Positions 25,487 through 33,831 of a DNA stretch of 64,000 bases are shown one piece after another. The DNA is from Rhodosalinus sp041365695 (lineage in GTDB: Bacteria; Pseudomonadota; Alphaproteobacteria; Rhodobacterales; Rhodobacteraceae): positions 62,001 to 126,000 of the forward strand of contig NZ_JBGFSJ010000004.1 of assembly GCF_041365695.1 (NCBI RefSeq), written 5' to 3'. The notes beneath the pieces are model-generated. The model ran no database searches. It had not been told where the DNA came from and worked only from the letters and a program-made list of their open reading frames with translations. The position numbers and the translations under genes are program-made. Every line of letters begins with the position of its first letter. Positions within the stretch are counted from its first letter, which is position 1.

Positions 25487-27293
25487 CCGCTACCGCCCAC
25501 ACGCCATCGCGCGGGAGGCGCGGTCCGACGACGGCGTGATCCTGCGCTCGCAGGTGCCGCTCGGCCCGGTGGCGCGTCGCAGTCCGGACTGGCTGATGCA
25601 CTGGGCCGCCGAGGCGCCCGGCCGCGTTTTCGTGGCCGAACGCTCGGGCGCGGGGTGGCGCGCGGAACGCTACGCCGCCGCGCTCGAGAAGGCGCGCGCC
25701 ATCGCCGCGGCGCTCATCGGGCGGGGGCTATCGACCGAGACGCCGATCCTCATTCTGTCGGGCAACGGGGTGGACCACGCGCTTCTGACGCTTGGCGCGC
25801 ATTACGCGGGCATCCCGACCGTGCCGGTGGCCGAGCAATACGCGCTCCTGCCGGATGCACACCGGCGGCTGCGCCACGTGATCGAGCTCACGCAGCCGCG
25901 GCTCGCCTTCGCGGAGGACGCCGACGCGGTGGCCGAGGCGCTGGCGCTCGACGCCTTCGCGGGCCTCGAGATCGTGGCGTCGCGTCCCGGCGACACTGGC
26001 GCCACGCCCTTCGACGCGCTGCTCTCGGGCGACGCCGGCGCGGATGCCGAGGCGGCGCTGGCCGGGGTGGGGCCGGAGACGGTGGCGAAGATCCTGATGA
26101 CCTCGGGCTCCTCTTCCGCGCCCAAGGGCGTGCCCACCACCCAGCGGATGATGTGCGTGAACCAGGCGCAGATCGCCGCCGTCCTGCCCTTCCTCGCGGC
26201 GCGCCCGCCGGTGATCCTGGACTGGCTGCCCTGGAACCACGTCTTCGGCGGCTCGCACAACTTCAACATGATGCTCGCCAACGGCGGCAGCCTCTACATC
26301 GACGACGGCAAGCCGCTTCCGGGGCACTTCCCCCGCACGCTCGAGAACATGGCGCTGGTGACCGGCACGATGGCCTTCAACGTGCCCGTGGGCTACGCGA
26401 TGCTGGCCGAGGCGCTGCGGGCCGACGCCGGGCTGCGGCGGCGCTTCTTCGACGGGCTCGACATGATCTTCTACGCGGGCGCGGCCCTGCCGCCCGAGGT
26501 CTGGCGCGCGCTGGAGGAGATGGCGGCCGCCGAGGGCGCGGCGCCGCTCATCACGACGAGCTGGGGACTGACAGAGACGGCCCCCGCGGCACTCATCCGC
26601 CACGAGCCGCCCGGGCAGCCGGGGGTCGTCGGCGTGCCCGTGCCGGGGCTCGAGGCGAAGCTCGTGCCGGCCGGGAACGGACGCCACGAGATCCGCGTGC
26701 GCGGGCCGAACCTCTTCGCGGGGTATCTCGACGACCCCGACAAGACGGCGGCCGCCTTCGACGCGGAGGGCTTCTTCCGCACCGGCGACGCGGTGCGCTT
26801 CGCGGCGGAGAAAGACCCGTCCGTGGGCCTCGCCTTCGACGGGCGGATGTCCGAGGAGTTCAAGCTCGACACCGGGACATGGGTGCGCAGCGCCGAGCTC
26901 CGCCTCGCCGCGCTCGGCGCGCTCGCGCCGCTGGCCGCGGACGTGGTGCTCTGCGGCGAGGGCCGCCACGAGCTGGGGCTGATGATCTTCCCCGACCGGG
27001 GCGCGCTCGCGCGCGCGGGGCTCGACGCCGAGGAGACGGGGGGCGCCCTCGTCGCGCCCGCGCTCTCGCAGGCCGTGGCCACGCGCCTCGCCGCCCTGTC
27101 CGCCACCGGCTCGGCCAACCGGATCGCGCGTGCCGTCGTTCTTTCCGCCCCGCCCGACATGGGCGCGGGCGAGATCACCGCCAAGGGCAACCTGAACCCC
27201 CGCGCCGTGCAGGCCGTGCGGGCGGAGATGCTCGACCGGCTTTACGACGACGCCGACCCGGCCTGCATCCTGATCGGAAGGGACATGCCGTGA
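25473..27293 (+). CDS. fcs: feruloyl-CoA synthetase-like acyl-CoA ligase
   Basis: Adenylate-forming enzyme of 606 aa. The opening RYRPHAIAREARSDDGVILRSQVPLG resembles the N-terminus of feruloyl-CoA synthetases. The phosphate-binding motif reads MTSGSSSAPKGVP, the A5 motif is TSWGLTETAP, the hinge Asp is in FRTGDAVRF, and the C-terminal catalytic lysine is in GEITAKGNLN. It would activate ferulate, p-coumarate or caffeate to the CoA thioester with ATP. It overlaps marR at its 5' end and the amidohydrolase by 4 bp (GTGA). The subfamily is well supported; the preferred cinnamate is not known. Confidence 0.88.
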   Translation: MDAADRYRPHAIAREARSDDGVILRSQVPLGPVARRSPDWLMHWAAEAPGRVFVAERSGAGWRAERYAAALEKARAIAAALIGRGLSTETPILILSGNGVDHALLTLGAHYAGIPTVPVAEQYALLPDAHRRLRHVIELTQPRLAFAEDADAVAEALALDAFAGLEIVASRPGDTGATPFDALLSGDAGADAEAALAGVGPETVAKILMTSGSSSAPKGVPTTQRMMCVNQAQIAAVLPFLAARPPVILDWLPWNHVFGGSHNFNMMLANGGSLYIDDGKPLPGHFPRTLENMALVTGTMAFNVPVGYAMLAEALRADAGLRRRFFDGLDMIFYAGAALPPEVWRALEEMAAAEGAAPLITTSWGLTETAPAALIRHEPPGQPGVVGVPVPGLEAKLVPAGNGRHEIRVRGPNLFAGYLDDPDKTAAAFDAEGFFRTGDAVRFAAEKDPSVGLAFDGRMSEEFKLDTGTWVRSAELRLAALGALAPLAADVVLCGEGRHELGLMIFPDRGALARAGLDAEETGGALVAPALSQAVATRLAALSATGSANRIARAVVLSAPPDMGAGEITAKGNLNPRAVQAVRAEMLDRLYDDADPACILIGRDMP

Positions 27294-28162
27294 TCGACCT
27301 CGACAAGATCCGCGCCATCGACATCCATACCCACGCCGAGGAGCCCTGCGGGAGCCATCCTGACGACGGCTACGACGCGCTGCAGGCGACCATGGCGCAG
27401 TATTTCCGCGCACCCTGGTCCCATCCGCCCACCGTGCCCGAGACCGCCGAGCACTACCGCGCGCAGGGAATCGCCGCCGTGATCTTCCCCGTGGATGCCG
27501 AGCGGGAGACCGGCTACCGCCGCTACGCAAACGAGGAAGTGGCCGAGATCGCAGCGGAGTACGACGATGTCCTGATCCCCTTCGCCTCGATCGACCCCTG
27601 GAAGGGCAAGGCCGGGCTGCGCGAGGCGCGGCGGCTGATCGAGAACTTCGGCATCCGGGGCTTCAAGTTCCATCCCACGATGCAGGGCTTCTACCCCAAC
27701 GACCGCATGGCCTATCCGCTCTACGAGGCGATCGCCGAGGCCGGGGCCATCGCGCTCTTCCACACCGGCCAGACGGGCGTGGGCTCCGGCATGCGCGGGG
27801 GCAACGGGATGCGGCTCAAGTATTCGAACCCGATGCATCTCGACGACGTGGCGGTGGATTTCCCCGAGATGACGATCATCGCCGCGCATCCCTCCTTCCC
27901 CTGGCAGGAGGAGGCGCTCGCCGTGGCGCAGCACAAGCCCAACGTCTACATCGACCTTTCCGGTTGGTCGCCGAGGTATTTCCCGGATATCCTCGTGCGC
28001 TACTGCAACTCGATCCTGAAGAAGAAGGTGCTCTTCGGGTCGGACTGGCCGATGATCACGCCCGAGCGCTGGCTCGCCGATTTCGAGAAGATCGCCATCA
28101 AGGACGAGATCCGGCCCGACATCCTCAAGGGGAACGCCGCGCGCCTCCTCGGGCTGTCCTGA
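27290..28162 (+). CDS. amidohydrolase, probable 4-hydroxyphenyl-beta-ketoacyl-CoA hydrolase
   Basis: Metal-dependent amidohydrolase-2 superfamily TIM-barrel protein of 290 aa. Likely metal ligands are the HxH of IDIHTHAE, a His in GFKFHPTMQGF, another in AAHPSFPW, and the Asp of LFGSDWPM. Family relatives encoded in p-hydroxycinnamate clusters (CouO of Rhodococcus, PhdC of Corynebacterium) hydrolyse the beta-ketoacyl-CoA to a benzoate-type acid and acetyl-CoA. The start is the GTG at 27290 overlapping the ligase stop, with GGAAGG just upstream. The function rests on operon context plus family membership. Confidence 0.75.
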   Translation: MIDLDKIRAIDIHTHAEEPCGSHPDDGYDALQATMAQYFRAPWSHPPTVPETAEHYRAQGIAAVIFPVDAERETGYRRYANEEVAEIAAEYDDVLIPFASIDPWKGKAGLREARRLIENFGIRGFKFHPTMQGFYPNDRMAYPLYEAIAEAGAIALFHTGQTGVGSGMRGGNGMRLKYSNPMHLDDVAVDFPEMTIIAAHPSFPWQEEALAVAQHKPNVYIDLSGWSPRYFPDILVRYCNSILKKKVLFGSDWPMITPERWLADFEKIAIKDEIRPDILKGNAARLLGLS

Positions 28163-28239
28163 GCCTGTCGCGGCCGGCGCCCTTGCGCCCGCGCGCCCCG
28201 CCGCTAGGGTGCGCGCCAGCCTGACAAGGAGACCGCCCC

Positions 28240-29283
28240 ATGAGGATGAGACCGCTCGGCCGCACCGGCCTCGAGGTGAGCGAGCTGTGCCTCGGCACCA
28301 TGACCTTCGGCACGCAGACCCCGCCCGAGGACGCCCACGCCCAGATGGAGCGCGCCCGCGAGGCCGGCGTCAACTTCCTCGACACCGCCGAGATGTACCC
28401 GGTGAACCCGGTCCGCGCCGAGACCGTGGGCCGGAGCGAGGAGATCATCGGAGACTGGTTCGCGAAGACCGGCCGGCGCGGCGAGTGGGTCCTGGCCACC
28501 AAGCATTCCGGCGAGGGACTCAAGGCGGTGCGCGACGGCGCGCCGATTTCCTCGAAGACCATCCCGGAGACGGTGGAGGGCTCGCTGCGGCGGCTGCGCA
28601 CCGACGTGATCGACCTCTACCAGTTCCACTGGCCCAACCGCGGCTCCTACATGTTCCGCCAGAACTGGCGCTACGACCCCTCGGGCCAGGACCGCGCCGA
28701 GACGATCGCCCACATGGAGGACGCGCTCGAGGCGCTGGAGCGGCAGGTGGAGAAGGGCAACATCCGCTTCTTCGGCCTCTCGAACGAATCCGCCTGGGGC
28801 ACCTGCCAGTGGCTCCACCTCGCCGAAGAGCGCAGCTGGCCCCGGGTGCAGACGATCCAGAACGAGTATTCGCTGCTCTGCCGGCTTTACGACACCGACC
28901 TCGCGGAGGTCTCCGCCAACGAGGACGTGCATCTCCTGCCCTTCTCGCCCCTGGGTGCCGGGTTCCTCACCGGCAAGTACCAGGGCGGCGCGGTGCCCGA
29001 GGGATCGCGCATGTCGCTCAACGCCGGGATGGGCGGGCGGAAGAGCCCGCGCGTCTTCGAGGCGGTCGCCGCCTATCTCGAGATCGCCAGCCGCTTCGGG
29101 CTCGACCCGGTGCAGATGGCGCTCGCCTGGGCGGCGCGGCGGCCCTTCGTGGCCTCGGCGATCTTCGGCGCGACGACGCTCGCCCAGCTCGAGCACGCGC
29201 TCGGCGCGGCGGAGGTGGAGCTGTCCGACGCGCTGCTGGAGGCGATCGACGAGGCGCACCGCGACCACCCGATGCCCTACTGA
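28240..29283 (+). CDS. aldo/keto reductase (Tas-like)
   Basis: NADPH-dependent oxidoreductase of 347 aa with an aldo/keto reductase barrel. The opening is RPLGRTGLEVSELCLGTMTFG, the catalytic Asp-Tyr pair is in FLDTAEMYP, Lys in LATKHSGEG and His in LYQFHWPNR. The NADP-binding end reads ASAIFGATTLAQLE. An internal insertion (NWRYDPSGQDRAETIA) is as in E. coli Tas. It lies 77 bp after the amidohydrolase, perhaps in the same transcript, and only 2 bp before mnmH. The substrate is unknown; a role in the hydroxycinnamate pathway is possible but unsupported by sequence. Confidence 0.88.
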   Translation: MRMRPLGRTGLEVSELCLGTMTFGTQTPPEDAHAQMERAREAGVNFLDTAEMYPVNPVRAETVGRSEEIIGDWFAKTGRRGEWVLATKHSGEGLKAVRDGAPISSKTIPETVEGSLRRLRTDVIDLYQFHWPNRGSYMFRQNWRYDPSGQDRAETIAHMEDALEALERQVEKGNIRFFGLSNESAWGTCQWLHLAEERSWPRVQTIQNEYSLLCRLYDTDLAEVSANEDVHLLPFSPLGAGFLTGKYQGGAVPEGSRMSLNAGMGGRKSPRVFEAVAAYLEIASRFGLDPVQMALAWAARRPFVASAIFGATTLAQLEHALGAAEVELSDALLEAIDEAHRDHPMPY

Positions 29284-29285
29284 GC

Positions 29286-30329
29286 GTGGCGCTGGAGCTG
29301 ACATCCCTTGCCGCGCTGGCGGCCCTCGACGTGGACGAGATCATCGACGTCCGCTCGCCCTCGGAATACGCCGAGGATCACCTGCCGGGCGCGGTCAACC
29401 TGCCGGTGCTGTCGGACGAGGAGCGCGCGCGCGTCGGCACCATCTACGTGCAGCAGGACCGCTTTCTCGCCCGCAAGGTCGGCGCGGCACTGGTCGCGCG
29501 GAACGCCGCGCATCATCTCGAGGGCTCGCTCGCCGGCAAGGATGGCGGCTGGCGGCCGCTCGTCTATTGCTGGCGGGGCGGGCAGCGTTCGGGAAGCTTC
29601 GCCTCTATCCTCGAGCAGGTGGGCTGGCGGGTGTCGCTTCTGAAGGGCGGCTACCGAAGCTATCGCCGGCTGGTGGTGCGGGCGCTCTACGACGCCCCCG
29701 TCCCCGCCCCGGTGGTGCTGGTGGACGGGATGACCGGCACCGCCAAGACCTGGATGCTCGCCCATCTCGCCGAGGCGGGCGCGCAGGTGATCGACCTCGA
29801 GGGGCTGGCCAAGCATCGCGGCTCCGTCTTCGGTGCGCGGCCCGGCGGTCAGCCCTCCCAGAAGATGTTCGAATCGCGCCTGGCCGCAGAGGTCGCGGCG
29901 CTCGACCCCGCGCGGCCGGTTTTCGTCGAGGCCGAAAGCGCCAAGGTGGGCGAACGCATCGTGCCGCCCGCCCTCTGGGCGGCGATGAAAGCCGCGCCCC
30001 ATGTCCGCCTGGAAGCCCCGCTCGCGGCGCGGTCGGATTACCTGACAACGGCCTATGCCGATCTGCTGGAGGACGCCGCGGCGCTCGAGGAGGTGATCGG
30101 AAAGCTCGTGCCCTATCACGGGCGCGAGACCTGCGCGCGCTGGCAGGAGATGGCCCGCGCGGGCGCCTTCCGGGATCTCGCCGCCGAGCTCGTCACCCGG
30201 CACTACGATCCGCGCTACGCGAAATCGGCCGCGCATCGGGGCGCGCCGCGGGCGGTCATCCCGATGGAGCGGCTCGACGAGGCGCGCCTCGCCGAGGGGG
30301 CGCGGCGGATCCTCGCCGCGATCGCCTGA
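29286..30329 (+). CDS. mnmH: tRNA 2-selenouridine synthase
   Basis: MnmH/SelU (347 aa) replaces 2-thiouridine by 2-selenouridine at the wobble position of certain tRNAs, using selenophosphate. The N-terminal rhodanese domain (IIDVRSPSEYAEDHLPGAVN) carries its cysteine in YCWRGGQRSGS. The C-terminal P-loop domain has a Walker A variant GMTGTAKTW. The GTG at 29286 is the first start after the preceding stop and leaves the rhodanese domain intact. It is convergent with the selenophosphate synthetase gene, whose product supplies its selenium donor. Confidence 0.92.
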   Translation: MALELTSLAALAALDVDEIIDVRSPSEYAEDHLPGAVNLPVLSDEERARVGTIYVQQDRFLARKVGAALVARNAAHHLEGSLAGKDGGWRPLVYCWRGGQRSGSFASILEQVGWRVSLLKGGYRSYRRLVVRALYDAPVPAPVVLVDGMTGTAKTWMLAHLAEAGAQVIDLEGLAKHRGSVFGARPGGQPSQKMFESRLAAEVAALDPARPVFVEAESAKVGERIVPPALWAAMKAAPHVRLEAPLAARSDYLTTAYADLLEDAAALEEVIGKLVPYHGRETCARWQEMARAGAFRDLAAELVTRHYDPRYAKSAAHRGAPRAVIPMERLDEARLAEGARRILAAIA

Positions 30330-30354
30330 GGCGCGGCGGCGCGGCGGCGCGGGG

Positions 30355-32532
30355 CTACCCTGCCGCCCCCGCCACGCAGGAGATCGCGGGCCCGCCGTCC
30401 ACGATCCGCCCGATCCGCACCGCGGGGATGCCCTCTGTCGCAAGGTGATCCAGCAGCGCGCCCGCCTCCTCCGGCGCGAGGGCCGCAAGCAGCCCGCCCG
30501 CCGTCTGCGGGTCGTGGAGGAGCGCGCCGCGCGGCCCTTGCGCCCCGGCGACCGGCGCGGCGGCGGCGTTGGCCTCGTGGAGGGTGGACCGATAGCCTGC
30601 CGCCGCCAGCCGTTCGGCGCCGCCGTAAAGCGGCACCGCCTCCGGGTCGATCTCCGCGGCGACGCCCGAGGCGCGGCAGATCGCCATCAGGTGCCCGGCG
30701 AGCCCGAAGCCGGTGACGTCGGTCATGGCGTGCGCGCGGGAAAGGCGCTCCGCGGCGGCCCCCTGCGGCCGGACCATCGCGTCGAGCAACGCGGCGACCT
30801 CGGCGCCCTCGGCCGCCCCGGCCATCTCGGCGGCGAGGATCGTGCCCGAGCCGATGGGCTTCGTCAGGATCAGCGCATCGCCCGGCCGGGCGCCCGCCAG
30901 CGTGACGGGCGGGCCATTCAGGATCCCGGTGACCGTGAAACCGATCGTCGCCTCCGCGCCCATGGTCGAATGCCCGCCCGCGATCTCCGCGCCGGCCTCC
31001 GCGAAGGCGGCCGACGCCGCCTCCAGCACCTCGGCCAGCGTGCGGGACTGGAGCGCCTCGCTCATGCGCGGCAGGATTACCGTGGCGAGCGCGGCCTGCG
31101 GGCGCGCGCCCATCGCCCAGATGTCGCCCATCGCATGCACCGCCGCGATGCGCGCCAGCATCCACGGGTCCTCGGTGAAGGCGCGCAGGTGATCGGTGGT
31201 GAGAACCTGCCGCGTGCCGCCCACCTCCAGCACCGCCGCGTCGTCACCCGGCGCGGATAGGATGTCCTCGCGGGCGCGCGCGGGCAGCCGGGCGAGCGCG
31301 CCCGACAGCGCGCCCGGGGCGAGCTTGGAGCCGCAGCCGGCGCAAAGCGGCGTCGTCTCGCGCGCCCCCGCCGCGACCTCGCGCGGAGCCTCGACCCGCA
31401 TCTTCGGCAGGTCGCGGAATTTCTCCATGAAGCCCTGGTCGATCCGGTTCTTCCACCGCCAGAGCCAGCCGCCGGCAAGCGCGATGCCCGCCCTCTCGGC
31501 CAGGGCGCGCTGCCCGCCGAGCGAGATCAGCTTCAGGTAGTCGCGCTGCGGATGGAACGGGCGGAGCGACTGGCCGCGCGCCAGCGCGCGCAGGTTGTCG
31601 TGCAGAACCGGCGCGGCGCGCACGGCGTAGACGCCGGCCTTGGCGCGCGGCGCGTGCGACAGGTGCGCGCAGTCGCCCACCGCGAAGAGGTCGTCCCGCC
31701 CCTCGACCCGCAGGTCCGGGCGCACCCGGACGAAGCCGTTCTCGAGCGGCAGGCCGGTCCCGGCAAGCCAGTCCTGCGCCCGCGCGCCGGCCGCGCCGGT
31801 CACGAAGGCGGCGGGCACCGTCTCGCCGCTTTCCAGCGTCACGCCCTCCGGGCCGACCGAGGCCGCGGGCGCGCCCAGCCGCACGGTCACGCCGTTGTCG
31901 GAAAGCGCCGCGCGCAGCGCCGCGCCGCCGCGCGGGCCGAGGCCGGTGAGGTTTTCGCCCGCCTCCAGCACCGTGACCTCGGGCGAAGAGCCCGCCGCGC
32001 GCAGCGCATGGGCCATGGCCATGGCAAGCTCCGCGCCTGCCACGCCCCCGCCGATGACGGCGACGCGGGGCGCGGCGCGGCCCGCCGCGGCCTCGGCGAG
32101 GAAGGCGCGCCAGCGGGTGGCATAGGTGTCGAGCGGCTTGGCGGGCACCGCGTGCTCGGCAAAGCCCGGAAGGCCCGGCATCTCCGCCGTCACGCCGATG
32201 TCGAGCGAGGCGATGTCGTAGGCGATGCGCCGCGCGCCCACCTCGATCACCCGTGCGTCGGGGTCGAGCGCCGTGGCGCGGCCGAGCACCAGCCGCGCGC
32301 CGGCGAAACGGGCAAGGCGCACGAGGTCGATGTCGAGCGCCGCGCGGTCGTAGTGTCCCGCGACATGGCCGGGCAACATGCCGGAATAGGGCGCCGTGGG
32401 GCCGGGATTGATCAGGGTGAGACGCGCACCGGGCAGCGGCCGCATCCCCCAGCGGCGCAGCACGAGGGCATGGGTGTGGCCGCCGCCCACCAGCACGATG
32501 TCGCGGGTGAGCGGGATCTGCGGCTCGATCAT
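30355..32532 (-). CDS. selD: selenophosphate synthetase fused to an NADH-dehydrogenase-like flavoprotein
   Basis: A 725-residue two-domain fusion. Residues about 10-375 form a pyridine nucleotide-disulfide oxidoreductase-like flavoprotein: FAD motif VLVGGGHTHALV, NAD motif VAVIGGGVAGAELA, second FAD motif FAVGDCAHLS. Residues about 395-720 are SelD: AGCGSK keeps the equivalents of E. coli Cys17 and Lys20 (the Cys19 position is Ser). The ATP-binding DDAAV and GDIWAMGA stretches and the ATP-binding GGHSTMG follow. SelD makes selenophosphate from selenide and ATP. The fused flavoprotein may deliver reduced selenium; that is inference. Confidence 0.93.
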   Translation of the reverse strand: MIEPQIPLTRDIVLVGGGHTHALVLRRWGMRPLPGARLTLINPGPTAPYSGMLPGHVAGHYDRAALDIDLVRLARFAGARLVLGRATALDPDARVIEVGARRIAYDIASLDIGVTAEMPGLPGFAEHAVPAKPLDTYATRWRAFLAEAAAGRAAPRVAVIGGGVAGAELAMAMAHALRAAGSSPEVTVLEAGENLTGLGPRGGAALRAALSDNGVTVRLGAPAASVGPEGVTLESGETVPAAFVTGAAGARAQDWLAGTGLPLENGFVRVRPDLRVEGRDDLFAVGDCAHLSHAPRAKAGVYAVRAAPVLHDNLRALARGQSLRPFHPQRDYLKLISLGGQRALAERAGIALAGGWLWRWKNRIDQGFMEKFRDLPKMRVEAPREVAAGARETTPLCAGCGSKLAPGALSGALARLPARAREDILSAPGDDAAVLEVGGTRQVLTTDHLRAFTEDPWMLARIAAVHAMGDIWAMGARPQAALATVILPRMSEALQSRTLAEVLEAASAAFAEAGAEIAGGHSTMGAEATIGFTVTGILNGPPVTLAGARPGDALILTKPIGSGTILAAEMAGAAEGAEVAALLDAMVRPQGAAAERLSRAHAMTDVTGFGLAGHLMAICRASGVAAEIDPEAVPLYGGAERLAAAGYRSTLHEANAAAAPVAGAQGPRGALLHDPQTAGGLLAALAPEEAGALLDHLATEGIPAVRIGRIVDGGPAISCVAGAAG

Positions 32533-32597
32533 CGGAAATGCCTCTGGCTCATGGGCCGCGCTCTAGCGGCTCTGCCGCCGCGCGCCAAGCCCGCGTA

Positions 32598-33047
32598 TCA
32601 GGACGGGCGGTTGTAGCGGATGAAGGGGGTCAGCACGCCGATCCGGTCGTAGAGCCGGCGCGCAGTGTGGTTGAAGTCCTGCGTGAGCCAGTAGACCGCG
32701 GGCGCGCCCGCCGCGTCGGCCTCTGCGTAGACCGCCTCGATCAGCGCACGGCCGAGGCCCGTGCCCCGCGCCCCGGAATCCACGTAGAGATCCTGAAGGT
32801 AGCAGACCGGCTCGATCCGCCACATGTGCGCGTGAAAGAGGTAATGGACGAGCCCGCATGGCCGGCCATCCATCTCGGCGATGCGGCCGTGGAAGGTGTG
32901 GGGCGCGTCCGAGAGCAACCACGCGAAGCTTTCGCGGTAGACCGCCTCGGGGACGGTCGTCTCGTAGAACTCCAGGTAGGCCCGCCAGAGGCGGCGCCAT
33001 TCGGGTTCGTCCGCGGGGCGGATCGGGCGGATCAGCGGTTTCGTCAT
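32598..33047 (-). CDS. GNAT family N-acetyltransferase
   Basis: A 149-residue acetyl-CoA-dependent acyltransferase. The GNAT core shows CYLQDLYVDSGARGTGLGRALI, with the Q/RxxGxG/A pyrophosphate-binding loop, and the C-terminal motif VYWLTQDFNHTARRLYDRIG. The substrate is unknown. I chose the ATG at 33047 (MTKPLIRPIRPADEP) because the fold starts there; an upstream start at 33086 adds 13 residues without homology. It is divergent from the ImuA-like gene over a 70-bp gap that contains a LexA box. Confidence 0.88.
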   Translation of the reverse strand: MTKPLIRPIRPADEPEWRRLWRAYLEFYETTVPEAVYRESFAWLLSDAPHTFHGRIAEMDGRPCGLVHYLFHAHMWRIEPVCYLQDLYVDSGARGTGLGRALIEAVYAEADAAGAPAVYWLTQDFNHTARRLYDRIGVLTPFIRYNRPS

Positions 33048-33097
33048 GGCGTTTCGCGCATAGCATGGCGCGCCGCGCGCCGCCATCGCAAGGTTGA

Positions 33098-33112
33098 GAA
33101 CAAAAGAAGAAC
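33098..33112 (+). promoter_or_regulatory. LexA (SOS) box GAAC-N7-GAAC
   Basis: GAAC (33098-33101), AAAAGAA, GAAC (33109-33112) is an exact match to the direct-repeat LexA box known in Rhodobacter and other alphaproteobacteria. It ends 5 bp before the ATG of the ImuA-like gene, so LexA bound here would cover the ribosome binding region and probably the start of the transcript. It is also 50 bp upstream of the divergent GNAT gene. Confidence 0.8.
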
Positions 33113-33117
33113 ATTAT

Positions 33118-33753
33118 ATGGTGCCGTCCATGACGCCCGCCTCCGCCCTGCTCTCCCGCGCGCCCGAGCGCCCTCGCCCCGAAGCGGCGCTTCTGCCCGG
33201 CATCGCGCTCGCCCTCGGGCGCGTGCACGAAGCCTGCGGCCGGGCACGGCGCAGCTTCGCCGCCTGGCTCGCCGGGCGCTGCGAGGGGCCCGTGCTCTGG
33301 ATCGCGCCGGGCTGGGCGGCGGAGGATCTGAACCCCGAGGGGCTGCTGCGCTTCGCCGCGCCCGAGCGGTTCCTCTTCGCCGCGCCCCGCCGCGCCGAGG
33401 ACGTGCTCTGGTGCGCCGAGGAGGCGTTGCGCGCGGGCTGCGTGGGCCTCGTGGTGGCGGAGTTGCCCGCCCTGCCGGGCCTCACCCCCGTGCGCCGGCT
33501 CCAGCTCGCCGCGGAGGCCGGCGCGGCGGAGGCGGGGCCGATGCCCGCGGGGCTGCTGCTCACGCCCGGGGCGGGCGGCGCGCGCGGGGTGGAGACGCGC
33601 TGGCGGATGGAGCCCGACCACGCGCCGGGGCGCACCGGCTGGCGGCTGGAGCGCCTGCGCGCCCGGCAGGACCCGCCGCGGGCCTGGCGGGTGGAGGACG
33701 GCGCGGCGGGCCTTTCCGCCCATCCCGCGCCCATGGACGGCGCCCCGGCCTGA
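33118..33753 (+). CDS. imuA: ImuA-like (RecA-related) SOS protein
   Basis: A 211-residue protein resembling ImuA, the RecA-like partner of the ImuB-DnaE2 mutasome. Supporting stretches are PGIALALGRVHEACGRARRSFAAWLAG, LLRFAAPERFLFAAPRRAEDVLWCAEEALR and VVAELPALPGLTPVRRLQLAAE, followed by a basic C-terminus. No Walker A is visible, as is usual in ImuA. The LexA box directly upstream fits DNA-damage control. imuB and dnaE2, which normally follow, are absent; an SDR gene follows instead. A downstream ATG at 33130 is an alternative start. Confidence 0.72.
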   Translation: MVPSMTPASALLSRAPERPRPEAALLPGIALALGRVHEACGRARRSFAAWLAGRCEGPVLWIAPGWAAEDLNPEGLLRFAAPERFLFAAPRRAEDVLWCAEEALRAGCVGLVVAELPALPGLTPVRRLQLAAEAGAAEAGPMPAGLLLTPGAGGARGVETRWRMEPDHAPGRTGWRLERLRARQDPPRAWRVEDGAAGLSAHPAPMDGAPA

Positions 33754-33831
33754 GCGGTCTTTGCGCCGGATCAATGCGCCGCCCCGCCGGCGCCGCCATC
33801 GTCCTGACGAACGCAAAACCGGGAGACGGAC

